This document shows positions 8,909 to 17,141 of a stretch of DNA of 64,000 nt, piece by piece. The stretch comes from Flavobacterium chungbukense. Lineage in GTDB: Bacteria; Bacteroidota; Bacteroidia; Flavobacteriales; Flavobacteriaceae. The notes under the pieces are model-generated. The model had not been told where the DNA came from. It was given only the letters and a program-made list of their open reading frames with translations, and searched no databases. A program made the position numbers and the translations under genes. Every line of letters begins with the position of its first letter. Position 1 is the first letter of the stretch. The stretch spans positions 1 to 64,000 of the forward strand of contig NZ_JAJGZV010000002.1 of NCBI RefSeq assembly GCF_020805785.1, written 5' to 3'.

Positions 8909-9340
8909 ACGACAAATCCCCAACAACAAAAAATTACCACAAGGACCACCGTAATTCCCAAAACCCGATCAAAGACCCAAAACACGCAGCCAAAAACACC
9001 CAGCCCCTATGACCCGCAGAACCCTTAAAAGAAACCGTAAAGCGGCCCCAAAGACATAAGGGGGAAGGACATAGAAAAGGACCTTATAGAGAATGACCCT
9101 TCAAAGGGGTCTCAAACCGATATGGATACCCAAAATAGCGATGAGGCTCAAAATGATTCCTTTGAGACCATAGCGCCCGAAAAGGATAATCCGGTAAGGA
9201 AGGAATTCGAAATAGGTGTACTTGGAAATGACGAGCTAAAAGAAGATGAACGCGCCAGGGATGAATCAACTTATGGTGCACCGCGCAATACTAAACCTTC
9301 TGGGCGAAAATTTAAATGTACTGAGATCAAGGGAATCTAA
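8909..9340 (+). pseudogene. frameshifted small hydrophilic gene
   Basis: The best-preserved copy of the gene also seen at 245-412. The ancestral ATG appears as ACG at 8909. Reading on gives a Gln/Thr/Lys/Pro-rich peptide ending SPYDPQNP, then a frame break. It resumes as LKRNRKAAPK, breaks again, and continues as DIRGKDIEKDLIEND and an acidic tail to the stop at 9340. The longest intact part starts at ATG 9122 (72 residues, DTQNSDEAQNDSFE and so on) and could still be translated. The original product would be about 140 residues, highly charged and without a membrane segment. Function unknown. Confidence 0.6.
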
Positions 9341-9546
9341 TAGGATTACATAAGCCAGCGAGAGTACATAATGCCAATGAAATTAAATAATAGCTAAAGG
9401 CGTTAAAAAAAATTCCCCCTCCTGTAAATTATATAACACCATAAGGGCAATAATCCCCTACTTTTGCCCGTTACAATCCAGCAGCAAAAACAGCGCATAA
9501 CACAACAGCATAGCAGTACCTGCCGCTGCCCGGGAGATTACAAGAA

Positions 9547-9765
9547 ATGAAGAAGTTTGACATAAAAAATGCAGATGGCAACCAATGGCTGGTATCCCAC
9601 AACGAGTTCCCAAAATTCACCTGCTGCTTTGAGAATAAAAAATTCAATTACCAAAGGACCATAACAGGGCTTTCCGACCCCTTAGGCGATCCAGATGAAA
9701 TCCAATTACTGCAGAAAATGGAAAAATGGCTCAGGGAGTACCATAAGGAGAAAATAAACGGATGA
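9547..9765 (+). CDS. small hypothetical protein
   Basis: The 72-residue product starts MKKFDIKNADGNQW and ends in a helical, Lys/Glu-rich segment. It has two adjacent Cys in the middle (FTCCFE). There is no signal peptide or membrane helix. The reading frame is free-standing with no strong rival on the other strand. I do not recognise a family. Confidence 0.45.
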   Translation: MKKFDIKNADGNQWLVSHNEFPKFTCCFENKKFNYQRTITGLSDPLGDPDEIQLLQKMEKWLREYHKEKING

Positions 9766-10000
9766 GCATAAAAAATTAAACGCGGCAGGTGGTTCACCAG
9801 GTGTCTTTTTATAATCAGTCCCATTTTATTTGGATCTGTTTATTCCCTAAAAACTCCTAAAGTTAGCCGTTCAGGAAAATACAGATGCGTATTATACAAT
9901 TACCAGCATCAAAGCTATAAGAAGATCCCCTTATTAAAGACCACCTTTGAATACGAAAATTATAAGTAAACATAAAATGGAAGATTATGTTTATGGACAC

Positions 10001-10036
10001 CCCGCCATGTACTTAACTGTATGTGGCGGGTTTTCC
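10001..10036 (+). terminator. hairpin with short T-run
   Basis: The arms CCCGCCA (10001-10007) and TGGCGGG (10024-10030) are followed by TTTT. It could end transcription from the small gene or remnant upstream. The 16-nt loop is large, so the call is tentative. Confidence 0.45.
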
Positions 10037-10087
10037 ATTTCATTATGAATTATATCACGATAACTAAAATGATTTATGTTTTCTTTA

Positions 10088-10130
10088 AAGGGGCACAAAA
10101 GATTGCAGCTCATAGCGGGAACAGCGCACA
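10088..10130 (+). repeat. GTGCCG-hairpin repeat, copy 3 (3' half only)
   Basis: Only the right arm (GGCACAAAAGATTGC) and the tail ATAGCGGGAACAGC remain, without the left arm of the stem. Confidence 0.6.
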
Positions 10131-10549
10131 AAAAATAAGTAGCATGATATCCATAACCTATTGTATTATAAGAATATGGTTTCATAGTATCAAAGACTGA
10201 CTCTTCATACATAAAAGAAAGGGGAAGTTAAAAAACGCCATTTATAGTGAAAGAAAAACGCATTGACAAAAAAGTATGGGACTTCAACTATTAAAAATTT
10301 AAGCCCTGTGGTTTGCCTTTGTTTATAAAAATTGACATGGCTGTTAAACAGATTTTTTTTTAAAATTTTTACTTAAAAAAAAAGCTAAACAAATTATTTT
10401 CTTTTATATAACTTAGCAATACAGCGACAGCAGATTGTATGGAGTGCAACAAAAAAGCCTATGTTGTAATTGTACAAAACTTTTCCAATTTTCTATAATA
10501 GTAATCTCAAATAACTCGCTAGCTTCGTAACCACCAAAAACCGATTACC

Positions 10550-12058
10550 ATGTACCGAAATATGAGTCTTTTAAAAGATATCGTTGACAATACCCCTTTG
10601 CCAATTGCCGTATATTCAGGGGATGAGCTTAAAATCGAACTGGCCAATACTGCCATGATAAAGGCCTGGGGCAAAGGCGATCAGGTATTGGGAAAAAACT
10701 ACCTTGAAGTGCTTCCCGAGGTTGAAAAAGAAGATTTTTTCCAGCAGGCCACAACGGCGCTTAAAACCGGCATACCCTTTCATGCCAAGGATAAAAAAGT
10801 AGACCTTGTGATCGATGGCAAACTTACAACACACTATTTTAACTACAGCTTTATTCCTCTTGTTGATCCCGACGGCCATATCTACGGTGTAATGAATACC
10901 GGGGCCGACGTAACTGATATACATATGGCAAAACTGGAGCTGGAAAGAGCCCAGCAGAGGCTCAAAATGGCCATTGAATCTTCGGGCATGGGCACCTATG
11001 AGATAGACCTTGTTACCCAAAAAGTAAAAACCTGTGGTAATTTCAATGCCATCCTGGGCATTGAAGGGGAAATATCAAACGCAGAGCTGATTGCAAAACT
11101 GCACCCCGAGGATTTACCCGTACGCGAACAAGCACATCAAGATGCCCTGAGTACAGGGATAATAACTTATGAGAGCAGGATACTAAGCAAGGATGAGACC
11201 TCCCGATGGATTAAAATTAACGGAAGGATAATTAAAGACGAGAACGGCGATGATACGGTCATTATCGGCATTATCCAGGATATCCATGAACATCGGGAAT
11301 TTGAAGATGAACTCAAAAGACAGGTCACCCAAAGTACCGAAGAGCTCAGAAGATCCAATGAAGATCTGCTGCATTTTGCCAATGTAGTTAGCCATGACCT
11401 TCGGGAACCTGTCAGAAAAATTAAAATTTTCAATACACTGCTTCGAAACGAAAAAGACACTGTTTTTAATGAGGCCAGCAAAAAATACCTTACCAAGATT
11501 GACCAGTCAGCGCTAAGGATGAACAATATCATAGAGGGCATTTTAAGCTACTCAACAATCGATAAATCCCAGCAGCCTATTGAGCATATTGACCTGTCTG
11601 AAGTCATTGAAAATATAAAAACCGACCTGGAGCTCATCATCAAGGAGAAAGGCGCAATACTTAATGCAACAGTGCTCCCTGAAATTGAAGGTGCACCGAT
11701 TCTCATTACACAGCTATTTTATAACCTGATACAAAATGCACTTAAGTTCTCCAAAGCAGACCAGCCTCCGCGTGTTATCATTACCAGTGCCTTGGTGAGT
11801 CTTCATGGCCAGGATGCAGTACAAATTACCATCAAAGACAATGGAATAGGTATGGATCCTGCATTTGCCGAGAAGATTTTCACAGCCTTTGAGAGATTAA
11901 ATTCCAAAGACCAATATGAAGGAAATGGTCTGGGACTAGCACTTTGCAGAAAAATAGCCAAAAGGCACAACGGCACCATAACGGCCACGGGCGAGAAGGA
12001 TAATGGCGCTGAATTTACAGTTACACTACCTCTGAAACAGACCAAAGCTAATATTTAA
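10550..12058 (+). CDS. PAS-domain sensor histidine kinase
   Basis: The 502-residue protein has no signal peptide or membrane segment, so it is cytoplasmic. Two PAS domains (about residues 8-125 and 135-255) are followed by a short coiled coil. The HisKA domain carries the phosphoacceptor in VVSHDLREP (His near 281). The HATPase domain shows the N box (FYNLIQNALKFS), the G1 box (DNGIGM) and the G2 box (GNGLGLALC). No response-regulator gene is adjacent, so it is an orphan kinase. Its domain style resembles the C-terminal part of the giant kinase at 32.8-36.8 kb, and the two may share partners. The signal is unknown. Confidence 0.92.
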   Translation: MYRNMSLLKDIVDNTPLPIAVYSGDELKIELANTAMIKAWGKGDQVLGKNYLEVLPEVEKEDFFQQATTALKTGIPFHAKDKKVDLVIDGKLTTHYFNYSFIPLVDPDGHIYGVMNTGADVTDIHMAKLELERAQQRLKMAIESSGMGTYEIDLVTQKVKTCGNFNAILGIEGEISNAELIAKLHPEDLPVREQAHQDALSTGIITYESRILSKDETSRWIKINGRIIKDENGDDTVIIGIIQDIHEHREFEDELKRQVTQSTEELRRSNEDLLHFANVVSHDLREPVRKIKIFNTLLRNEKDTVFNEASKKYLTKIDQSALRMNNIIEGILSYSTIDKSQQPIEHIDLSEVIENIKTDLELIIKEKGAILNATVLPEIEGAPILITQLFYNLIQNALKFSKADQPPRVIITSALVSLHGQDAVQITIKDNGIGMDPAFAEKIFTAFERLNSKDQYEGNGLGLALCRKIAKRHNGTITATGEKDNGAEFTVTLPLKQTKANI

Positions 12059-12218
12059 AATTTAAAAATACAGCAGATTTTTACTATGGGTCGTTCGAAA
12101 AAAATCACATTCCTTTTATATATGGTCTCTAAGATAAACATGTACAATTGGTCATAGTCACAAAATCAATATACACAGCCATTACAAGTTTACTATTTAC
12201 AAGATTAATTTTGAGTAT

Positions 12219-12446
12219 TCAAATAATTAAGACCAATTCTGAAATTATATTAAATGGATGAGATGGCAGCTTCATTTCTAATTCATCGTTATTCGTAGTG
12301 CTCCTTTTAATCCATTTTCTATAAACAATTTTGCTTCCTTTTACATAAAGAAGCTGAGAATTTGCTTTACCAGAATCATCAGAATTACCCATCAGCGACA
12401 TGTCGGCGATTGACACTTTAAATAATCTTACATATACCCATCTCAA
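12219..12446 (-). CDS. short open frame of uncertain reality
   Basis: A 75-residue frame, partly hydrophilic (SDDSGKANSQLLYVKGSK), with no recognisable family. It could be a remnant: it starts just beyond a GTGCCG-hairpin repeat. Only the open frame supports it. Confidence 0.25.
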   Translation of the reverse strand: MRWVYVRLFKVSIADMSLMGNSDDSGKANSQLLYVKGSKIVYRKWIKRSTTNNDELEMKLPSHPFNIISELVLII

Positions 12447-12468
12447 TATGCTAAATTAGAAAAGGCAG

Positions 12469-12550
12469 CCCTAGCCCCGATAGCAGTGGAAATCCTTTTG
12501 TGCCGGGTTTCGGCACAAAAGATTGAAACATATAGCGGGAAAAGCTCCTA
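12469..12550 (+). repeat. GTGCCG-hairpin repeat, copy 4 (full length)
   Basis: The lead is AGCCCCGATAGCAGTGG, the stem CTTTTGTGCCG / CGGCACAAAAG is intact, and the tail reads ATAGCGGGAAAAGCTCC. The loop and tail differ at a few bases from copy 2, as expected of an old dispersed family. Confidence 0.85.
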
Positions 12551-12604
12551 AAAAATAATATTTAATAGTCCCTCACTGCTTTTTTACTATCACCTACAAA
12601 ATCA

Positions 12605-12640
12605 AAAAGCGCCCCTTTCATTGAAAAGGCGCTTTTCTAT
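12605..12640 (-). terminator. strong bidirectional intrinsic terminator
   Basis: The arms AAAAGCGCC (12605-12613) and GGCGCTTTT (12628-12636) pair perfectly. It lies 46 bp beyond the stop of the minus-strand small gene at 12682, which supports that gene being real. Confidence 0.75.
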
Positions 12641-12681
12641 ACTTTTTTTTTAAAGGTTTCTTAAAATTAAGAAGACAGTAA

Positions 12682-12948
12682 TTACCTGAAAATAGAGATA
12701 CTGTCCTCAAGCTGCTCCCTGGCAATAAATGCCGTTATAAATTCACGCACTTCAATGTCCGTTCCATTCTCAATCTCAAAAGAATTGATGTGAAACTCCT
12801 CATCCTGATCCAAAATGTGTATGATCTCCGTGTAGCCCTTTGAGATTATACTGCCTTTTAATTTAATGATGTTCGACTGCTGTCTGCCCCTAACGGGTAT
12901 TGCTACAAGTGGCGTAGTTTTATCAACTATTAGAGAAGCTTCTGACAA
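12682..12948 (-). CDS. small hypothetical protein
   Basis: The 88-residue frame ends shortly before a strong terminator. Its C-terminal 60 residues (for example IIHILDQDEEFHINSF) look like a compact soluble domain. No signal or membrane segment is present. The N-terminal 25 residues overlap, on the opposite strand, the remnant of a cysteine-hydrolase gene, so the present start may have been created when that gene was truncated. No family is recognised. Confidence 0.5.
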   Translation of the reverse strand: MSEASLIVDKTTPLVAIPVRGRQQSNIIKLKGSIISKGYTEIIHILDQDEEFHINSFEIENGTDIEVREFITAFIAREQLEDSISIFR

Positions 12949-13075
12949 GGACTATGTCTTAACGGTTCTTAGTGATTGTTGTGCCGATGGAGATGAAGAG
13001 GTTCATCAAATTTTAACCACTAAAGTTTTCCAGATGCAGGCAGAGGTTATTTCTCTAAAACAATGGATCAGCTAA
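12890..13075 (+). pseudogene. C-terminal remnant of an isochorismatase-like cysteine hydrolase
   Basis: The plus-strand frame reads LTGIATSGVVLSTIREASDK, then DYVLTVLSDCCADGDEEVH. This is the characteristic C-terminal half of the isochorismatase/cysteine-hydrolase family, which normally runs to about 180-190 residues. The N-terminal half with the catalytic Asp and Lys is absent, and the residues before LTGIA do not belong to the family. It is a gene fragment, probably left by a deletion that joined it to the minus-strand small gene. Confidence 0.7.
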
Positions 13076-13151
13076 AGCTAAATAATTTGCCCCTCTTCAT
13101 TGATCAAAATCATCTAAATTCTAATTATTTAAACAGCAATTTTAAAAGCAA

Positions 13152-13226
13152 AACCGTTTCACATATAATTTTGTCCGTTTGAGCTATTTTTTTTTATGTT
13201 CTGTCACAAGTGCCTTTTATGTTTGC
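13152..13226 (+). promoter_or_regulatory. direct-repeat operator and promoter for the beta-barrel gene (candidate LytTR site)
   Basis: The half-sites ACCGTTTCAC (13153-13162) and TCCGTTTGAG (13174-13183) are spaced exactly 21 bp. A TAtgTTTG box starts at 13218, 45 bp from GTCCGTTTGA. The same arrangement, with the same spacings, precedes the gene at 17142. LytTR-type regulators bind two such direct repeats separated by about two helical turns, and a LytTR regulator is encoded between the two sites. Confidence 0.6.
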
Positions 13227-13280
13227 ATCATCAAACTAAAAAAAGGCTTTTGCCTGATAACATTTAAAATATAGTAAATC

Positions 13281-13862
13281 ATGAAAAATTTATTTTTGCT
13301 CTGCATTGTTCTGGTATCTTCAAGCGCTTTTAGCCAAAGTTTTTTTGACAGGCTTCATTTTGGTCTTAAAGCCGGTGCTAATTACAGTGATTTTTACAAT
13401 GCTGATTTTGATACCGAAGGTTTGCCTGGATTTCATGCCGGTGCAATTGTAGCTTTAGATATCAATGACAAATGGTCTGTACAGGAAGAATTTTTATATT
13501 CTACCCAGGGCGCTAAATTAAAAGGCGGACTTACTGATGGCAAAGACCTGAAGCTATCTTATATCTCTGTACCGATCGTAGTAAAATACAAAACCAGCTT
13601 CGGACTCTATTTTGAAGCAGGTCCTCAAGTAGGAATTTTAGCCTCCGAAGATTTTAAAGAAATAACGAATAATGATACTGATTTCGCAAAAAAAATTGAT
13701 GCTGGTATGGTTGGGGGTATCGGCTATCAGTTTTCAAACGGTCTTGGTATTGGAGCGCGCTATTATATGGGACTGACGGATGTCAGCAAAACAAAATCAA
13801 CGACCATAAATACTGATTTTCAAAATCATATGTCACAAGTCAGTCTTTTTTACATTTTTTAA
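13281..13862 (+). CDS. outer-membrane beta-barrel protein (porin-like)
   Basis: The 193-residue protein has a signal peptide (cleavage after AFSQ, residue 19). The mature part has the repeating Gly/aromatic strand pattern of small Bacteroidota barrels (HFGLKAGANYSDF, FGLYFEAGPQVGI, GIGARYYMGLTDV) and ends in an aromatic residue (FYIF). It has its own terminator at 13897 and a promoter with the shared operator, so it is probably a target of the downstream two-component pair. Cargo or ligand is unknown. Confidence 0.88.
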   Translation: MKNLFLLCIVLVSSSAFSQSFFDRLHFGLKAGANYSDFYNADFDTEGLPGFHAGAIVALDINDKWSVQEEFLYSTQGAKLKGGLTDGKDLKLSYISVPIVVKYKTSFGLYFEAGPQVGILASEDFKEITNNDTDFAKKIDAGMVGGIGYQFSNGLGIGARYYMGLTDVSKTKSTTINTDFQNHMSQVSLFYIF

Positions 13863-13896
13863 ATCAGATAAATTTCATTTTACAAACTAAGAGCCA

Positions 13897-13932
13897 AATA
13901 ATACCACCTGCATTTACAGGCGGTATTATTTA
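13897..13932 (+). terminator. intrinsic terminator after the beta-barrel gene
   Basis: The arms AATAATACC and GGTATTATT with an inner CCTG/CAGG stem form a hairpin at 13897-13930, 35 bp past the stop codon. Confidence 0.8.
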
Positions 13933-14027
13933 TTCCTCAAAATTACAAGAGCAGTATTACTATTTTTTGTATTTTCCCTAAATTAAAACGGATTGAGATC
14001 TGTAGCCAAAAATGTAAAACCATAATC

Positions 14028-15086
14028 ATGAACAATATTGCCAAATCTTTCTCTCCTTTAATTTTGAGGGAGATTTATAAAATGAACATTTTTTTGACGT
14101 TCTTAATCTCGTTGATTGCTTTATTTTTTCTTGTTATTTTTAAAAACTCAGCCGCTCTCATCCTTTTCATGACCTTAAAAAGTCTGGTTTATATTTTTAC
14201 CGTAACTTTTTCGCTTTCAGCAATATTAGAATTTTGTGCGGTAAAATTTCCAAATGATATTGTTCAGTTCAGGATTTGGCGTTACGGCTCAAGTTTTTGT
14301 ACATCTATATTGCTTCAAATGATCTTGTGGCCTTTTTTTGCTTATATGGCGCATGTAGAATGGAGCGTTTACAATATAGAGCTTATTATGACATTTTTAA
14401 TGGAAGCTATTTTCATTTCGACTTTAGTATTGTTGTTACAGGATTTTGCGATTTTAAGATTGGCTAAAACACAAGCCGAAATTGAAAATTCGAGATTGCA
14501 GCTTCGTACGGCACAAGCTGAAAATTTACTTTTGAAACAACAAATACATCCTCATTTTTTATTTAACTCTCTCAATACCTTAAAAGCGCTTTACAAAAAA
14601 GATCTTGCCCTTGGTGAACATTATCTTATACAACTCGCCGGGTTTTTAAGAGCTGCGGTAACACTTAACGACAGCATGGTTACAACACTTGAGGAAGAAC
14701 TGGATTTTTGCCAAAATTATCTTGAAATGCAAAAAATGCGTTTTGCAGAAGCTTTAGAATGGGATATTAAAATAAATAATCCGGAAATACTCAAATTCAG
14801 TATACCTACATTTTCTCTTCAGCCTTTAGCCGAAAATGCCATCAAGCACAATAGGTTTACCAAACAACATCCGTTACGGATTACAATAGAGCAAAAAGGA
14901 TCCTATATATCTGTATCTAATACCATGAATCTTAAAGAACCAAATGAAACATCTCTAAAAAGCGGTTTGGCAAACTTAGCCGAACGTTGTTTAATCTGGT
15001 CCGGAAATGAAATTATAATCAACAACGATGGCACAACTTTTTCTGTAAGCTTTAAAATAAATACCGATGAAAATCATAATTATTGA
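14028..15086 (+). CDS. LytS/YehU-type sensor histidine kinase
   Basis: The 352-residue protein has four likely membrane helices in residues 20-140. A short coiled coil and the His-kinase motif of the LytS family follow (QIHPHFLFNSLNTL, His176), then an ATPase domain with the N-box PLAENAIKHN. This kinase class partners with LytTR response regulators. Its stop overlaps the start of the next gene by 20 bp, so the two are translationally coupled. The signal is presumably sensed in or near the membrane. Confidence 0.93.
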   Translation: MNNIAKSFSPLILREIYKMNIFLTFLISLIALFFLVIFKNSAALILFMTLKSLVYIFTVTFSLSAILEFCAVKFPNDIVQFRIWRYGSSFCTSILLQMILWPFFAYMAHVEWSVYNIELIMTFLMEAIFISTLVLLLQDFAILRLAKTQAEIENSRLQLRTAQAENLLLKQQIHPHFLFNSLNTLKALYKKDLALGEHYLIQLAGFLRAAVTLNDSMVTTLEEELDFCQNYLEMQKMRFAEALEWDIKINNPEILKFSIPTFSLQPLAENAIKHNRFTKQHPLRITIEQKGSYISVSNTMNLKEPNETSLKSGLANLAERCLIWSGNEIIINNDGTTFSVSFKINTDENHNY

Positions 15087-15828
15087 AGATGAATCGCTCG
15101 TAGCTGAAGATCTTGCCTCCAGCCTGAAAAACTGCAATGCCGAAATCGAAATCATCGCTCTTTTAGGATCTGTTAAAGAAGCAATTACATATTTTAAAAA
15201 TAATCCCCAGCCTGATCTTATCTTTAGCGATATCCAGTTGGGAGACGGTTTGAGTTTTGAAATTATTCAAACAGTGCCTTTAAATGTTCCGGTCATTTTT
15301 TGCACCGCTTTTAATGAATATGCTCTCGATGCTTTTAAGGCCAATGGAATTGAATATATTCTAAAACCCTTTAGCGCAGCCGAATTAAAAGTTGCATTAG
15401 GCAAATTTCATAAGATGCAGCAAATAATGAGCGGCCAGATTGCTGCACAATACCAAAAGGCAATGGAAACCATCTCTAATCTTCAGCAGCCTGTTAGTGG
15501 TACTATCATGGTAAAATACAGAGATCGCCTTCTTCCTTTTACATTAGATAAAATTGCTTTATTTTATGTTGAAGCCGAAACTACAGTCATGCTGGCACAC
15601 AACGGTAAAAGTTATATCCTTACCGAAAGCCTTGAAGATCTGGAAAAAAGAACCAACAGATGTTTCTTTAGGATGAACAGACAGCTTCTGGTTAACCGAA
15701 ATGCAATTGCTGATGTTACCGATTATTTTCCGCGAAAGCTAAAAATAAACCTTTCGTTTCCTTTTCATAAAGATATTTTTGTCAGCAGGGAAAAAAGGTC
15801 TAAAGTATTGGCGTGGTTAGAAAATTGA
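15067..15828 (+). CDS. LytTR-family response regulator
   Basis: The 253-residue protein has a receiver domain with acidic pocket residues IIIIEDES, phosphoacceptor Asp55 (FSDIQL) and Lys100 (YILKPF). A LytTR DNA-binding domain follows from about residue 155 (FYVEAETTVML, FFRMNRQLLVNR, FPRKLKINLSFP). It is the cognate regulator of the kinase it overlaps. Direct repeats ahead of genes 13281 and 17142 are candidate binding sites. It is 35 bp from the cyclase gene, so the three form one operon. Confidence 0.94.
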   Translation: MKIIIIEDESLVAEDLASSLKNCNAEIEIIALLGSVKEAITYFKNNPQPDLIFSDIQLGDGLSFEIIQTVPLNVPVIFCTAFNEYALDAFKANGIEYILKPFSAAELKVALGKFHKMQQIMSGQIAAQYQKAMETISNLQQPVSGTIMVKYRDRLLPFTLDKIALFYVEAETTVMLAHNGKSYILTESLEDLEKRTNRCFFRMNRQLLVNRNAIADVTDYFPRKLKINLSFPFHKDIFVSREKRSKVLAWLEN

Positions 15829-15863
15829 TTTTCTAAAAAGTAGTAACTTGTAAAATAAAAACG

Positions 15864-16973
15864 ATGAAGATTACTGCTTACAGGCTTCACTATTATCTGC
15901 GCGAAATTATCTCCGTTACCATGTTATGGCTTTTTGGCGGACTGCTTTTTGTATATATAAAATTTAATGATATTCCCAATAACATCATATCCATTGCCTA
16001 TCCTCTAATTCCGGGAATGACAAAAAAATGGATTTATGAATTTTCTGCCATAACCTGCATTTGTATAGGGTTACTAATGGGTATTTTTCATACCCTGATT
16101 TATCCTAAGATGATCAAAACCCGAAATATTGTTCTCACTATTTTTTTGCGAATCATGGTTTTCACAGCGCTCACGACAGCGCTTATTTTAATTGCTTTTC
16201 AATTTTCCGGCATGCCTTCAAACGCCTGGAAAAGCACTTCACTTCCTGAAGGTTCAGGGTTAAGTGTCATGATTTCGATGATTTTAATGGAAATGCTGGT
16301 AGGAATGGTCGTTACGCTTCGAACCAATATGGGCAAAAACTACTTTAGAAATTTCATTCGTAATGCCTATTTTACGCCATCACTTGAAGACCGAATTTTT
16401 ATGTTTATGGATCTTAAGGACTCGACGTTATTGGTTGAAAAAATGGGAAGTACAAAATTCAGTAGTTTTATTCAGGATTGCTTTAAAGACATTTCTGCCA
16501 TTGCACTTGATTTGGGTGGCGAAATCTACCAGTTTGTTGGAGACGAAGCCGTTTTAAGCTGGCAGATTACAACCAATAAATGTTTTAATAATGCGCTTCA
16601 AATGCATTTTTCTCTTATTGAACGTTTGGAGAAAAAACGACCGTATTATATGAATAAGCACAACATATTTCCTGAATTTAGAAGTTCTATACATTCCGGG
16701 ATTGTATCTGCTGCACTTGTTGGAGTTTATAAAAAAGAAATGGCATATCACGGAGGAGTATTAAATCTATGTTCAAGGCTTCAGAAAGTATGCCGTGATC
16801 ATGATGCTGCTTTAGTTATTTCTGAAAGTTTTTACAACCATTTAGTTGTTGATTATCCCTTTAGCTTTTTACCGATTACTGATATTGAATTGAAAGGAAT
16901 TTCAGAAAAACAACTTGTATACAAAGTAATTATCGATTCTAAAAGCGTAGATAAAAGCCCGGTTACGCCGTAA
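15864..16973 (+). CDS. membrane-anchored class III adenylate/guanylate cyclase
   Basis: The 369-residue protein has four membrane helices in residues 12-155 and a C-terminal cyclase domain from about residue 170. The domain opens with FMDLKDSTLLVEKMG, whose two Asp positions fit the metal-binding pattern. VGDEAVLSW and HGGVLNLCSRLQ follow as conserved core segments. The substrate choice (ATP or GTP) cannot be fixed by eye. It is encoded directly after the LytS/LytR-type pair, so its activity or expression is probably tied to that signalling system. No cAMP receptor gene is seen in the window. Confidence 0.88.
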   Translation: MKITAYRLHYYLREIISVTMLWLFGGLLFVYIKFNDIPNNIISIAYPLIPGMTKKWIYEFSAITCICIGLLMGIFHTLIYPKMIKTRNIVLTIFLRIMVFTALTTALILIAFQFSGMPSNAWKSTSLPEGSGLSVMISMILMEMLVGMVVTLRTNMGKNYFRNFIRNAYFTPSLEDRIFMFMDLKDSTLLVEKMGSTKFSSFIQDCFKDISAIALDLGGEIYQFVGDEAVLSWQITTNKCFNNALQMHFSLIERLEKKRPYYMNKHNIFPEFRSSIHSGIVSAALVGVYKKEMAYHGGVLNLCSRLQKVCRDHDAALVISESFYNHLVVDYPFSFLPITDIELKGISEKQLVYKVIIDSKSVDKSPVTP

Positions 16974-17039
16974 AAACTTTCTTCTAAAAATTAATTCTCC
17001 ACTTTTAATTATCTGCTAAACCGTATTTATCTACTACGA

Positions 17040-17113
17040 AACGGTTCACCCGTAAGATTGTCCGTTTGACTTTATTTTTTATGCTTTTTAAGAAATTGCT
17101 CTCCTACTTTCGC
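17040..17113 (+). promoter_or_regulatory. direct-repeat operator and promoter for the DUF2141 gene (candidate LytTR site)
   Basis: The half-sites ACGGTTCAC (17041-17049) and TCCGTTTGAC (17061-17070) have the 21-bp period also seen at 13153. A TActTTCG box starts at 17105, 45 bp from GTCCGTTTGA, exactly as at the first site. The intervening bases are not conserved, so the match is unlikely to be a recent copy. Confidence 0.6.
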
Positions 17114-17141
17114 AGAACAAATATCTTAAAATTCAACTATA

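Larger units (their letters stand above)
8560..9546. other. repeat-rich intergenic region with a decayed gene
   Basis: It contains a full GTGCCG-hairpin repeat (8684-8766) and the frameshifted small-gene remnant (8909-9340). The remaining 200 bp up to 9546 shows no clear feature beyond AT-rich sequence. Confidence 0.5.
9766..10549. other. non-coding stretch with hairpin and half repeat
   Basis: About 780 bp. A stretch near 9826-9969 stays open on the plus strand without a start codon and ends ...TTFEYENYK, so it may be a gene remnant. A hairpin at 10001-10030 and half of a GTGCCG-hairpin repeat at 10088-10130 follow. The last 200 bp is very AT-rich and should hold the promoter of the kinase gene at 10550. 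Confidence 0.45.
12059..12681. other. intergenic region with repeat and terminator
   Basis: It holds a doubtful minus-strand reading frame (12219-12446), a full GTGCCG-hairpin repeat (12469-12548) and a strong hairpin (12605-12636). Confidence 0.5.

Noticed and set aside
9826..9969. Open stretch ending in TTFEYENYK as a small gene
   Set aside because: It has no usable start codon; at most a remnant.
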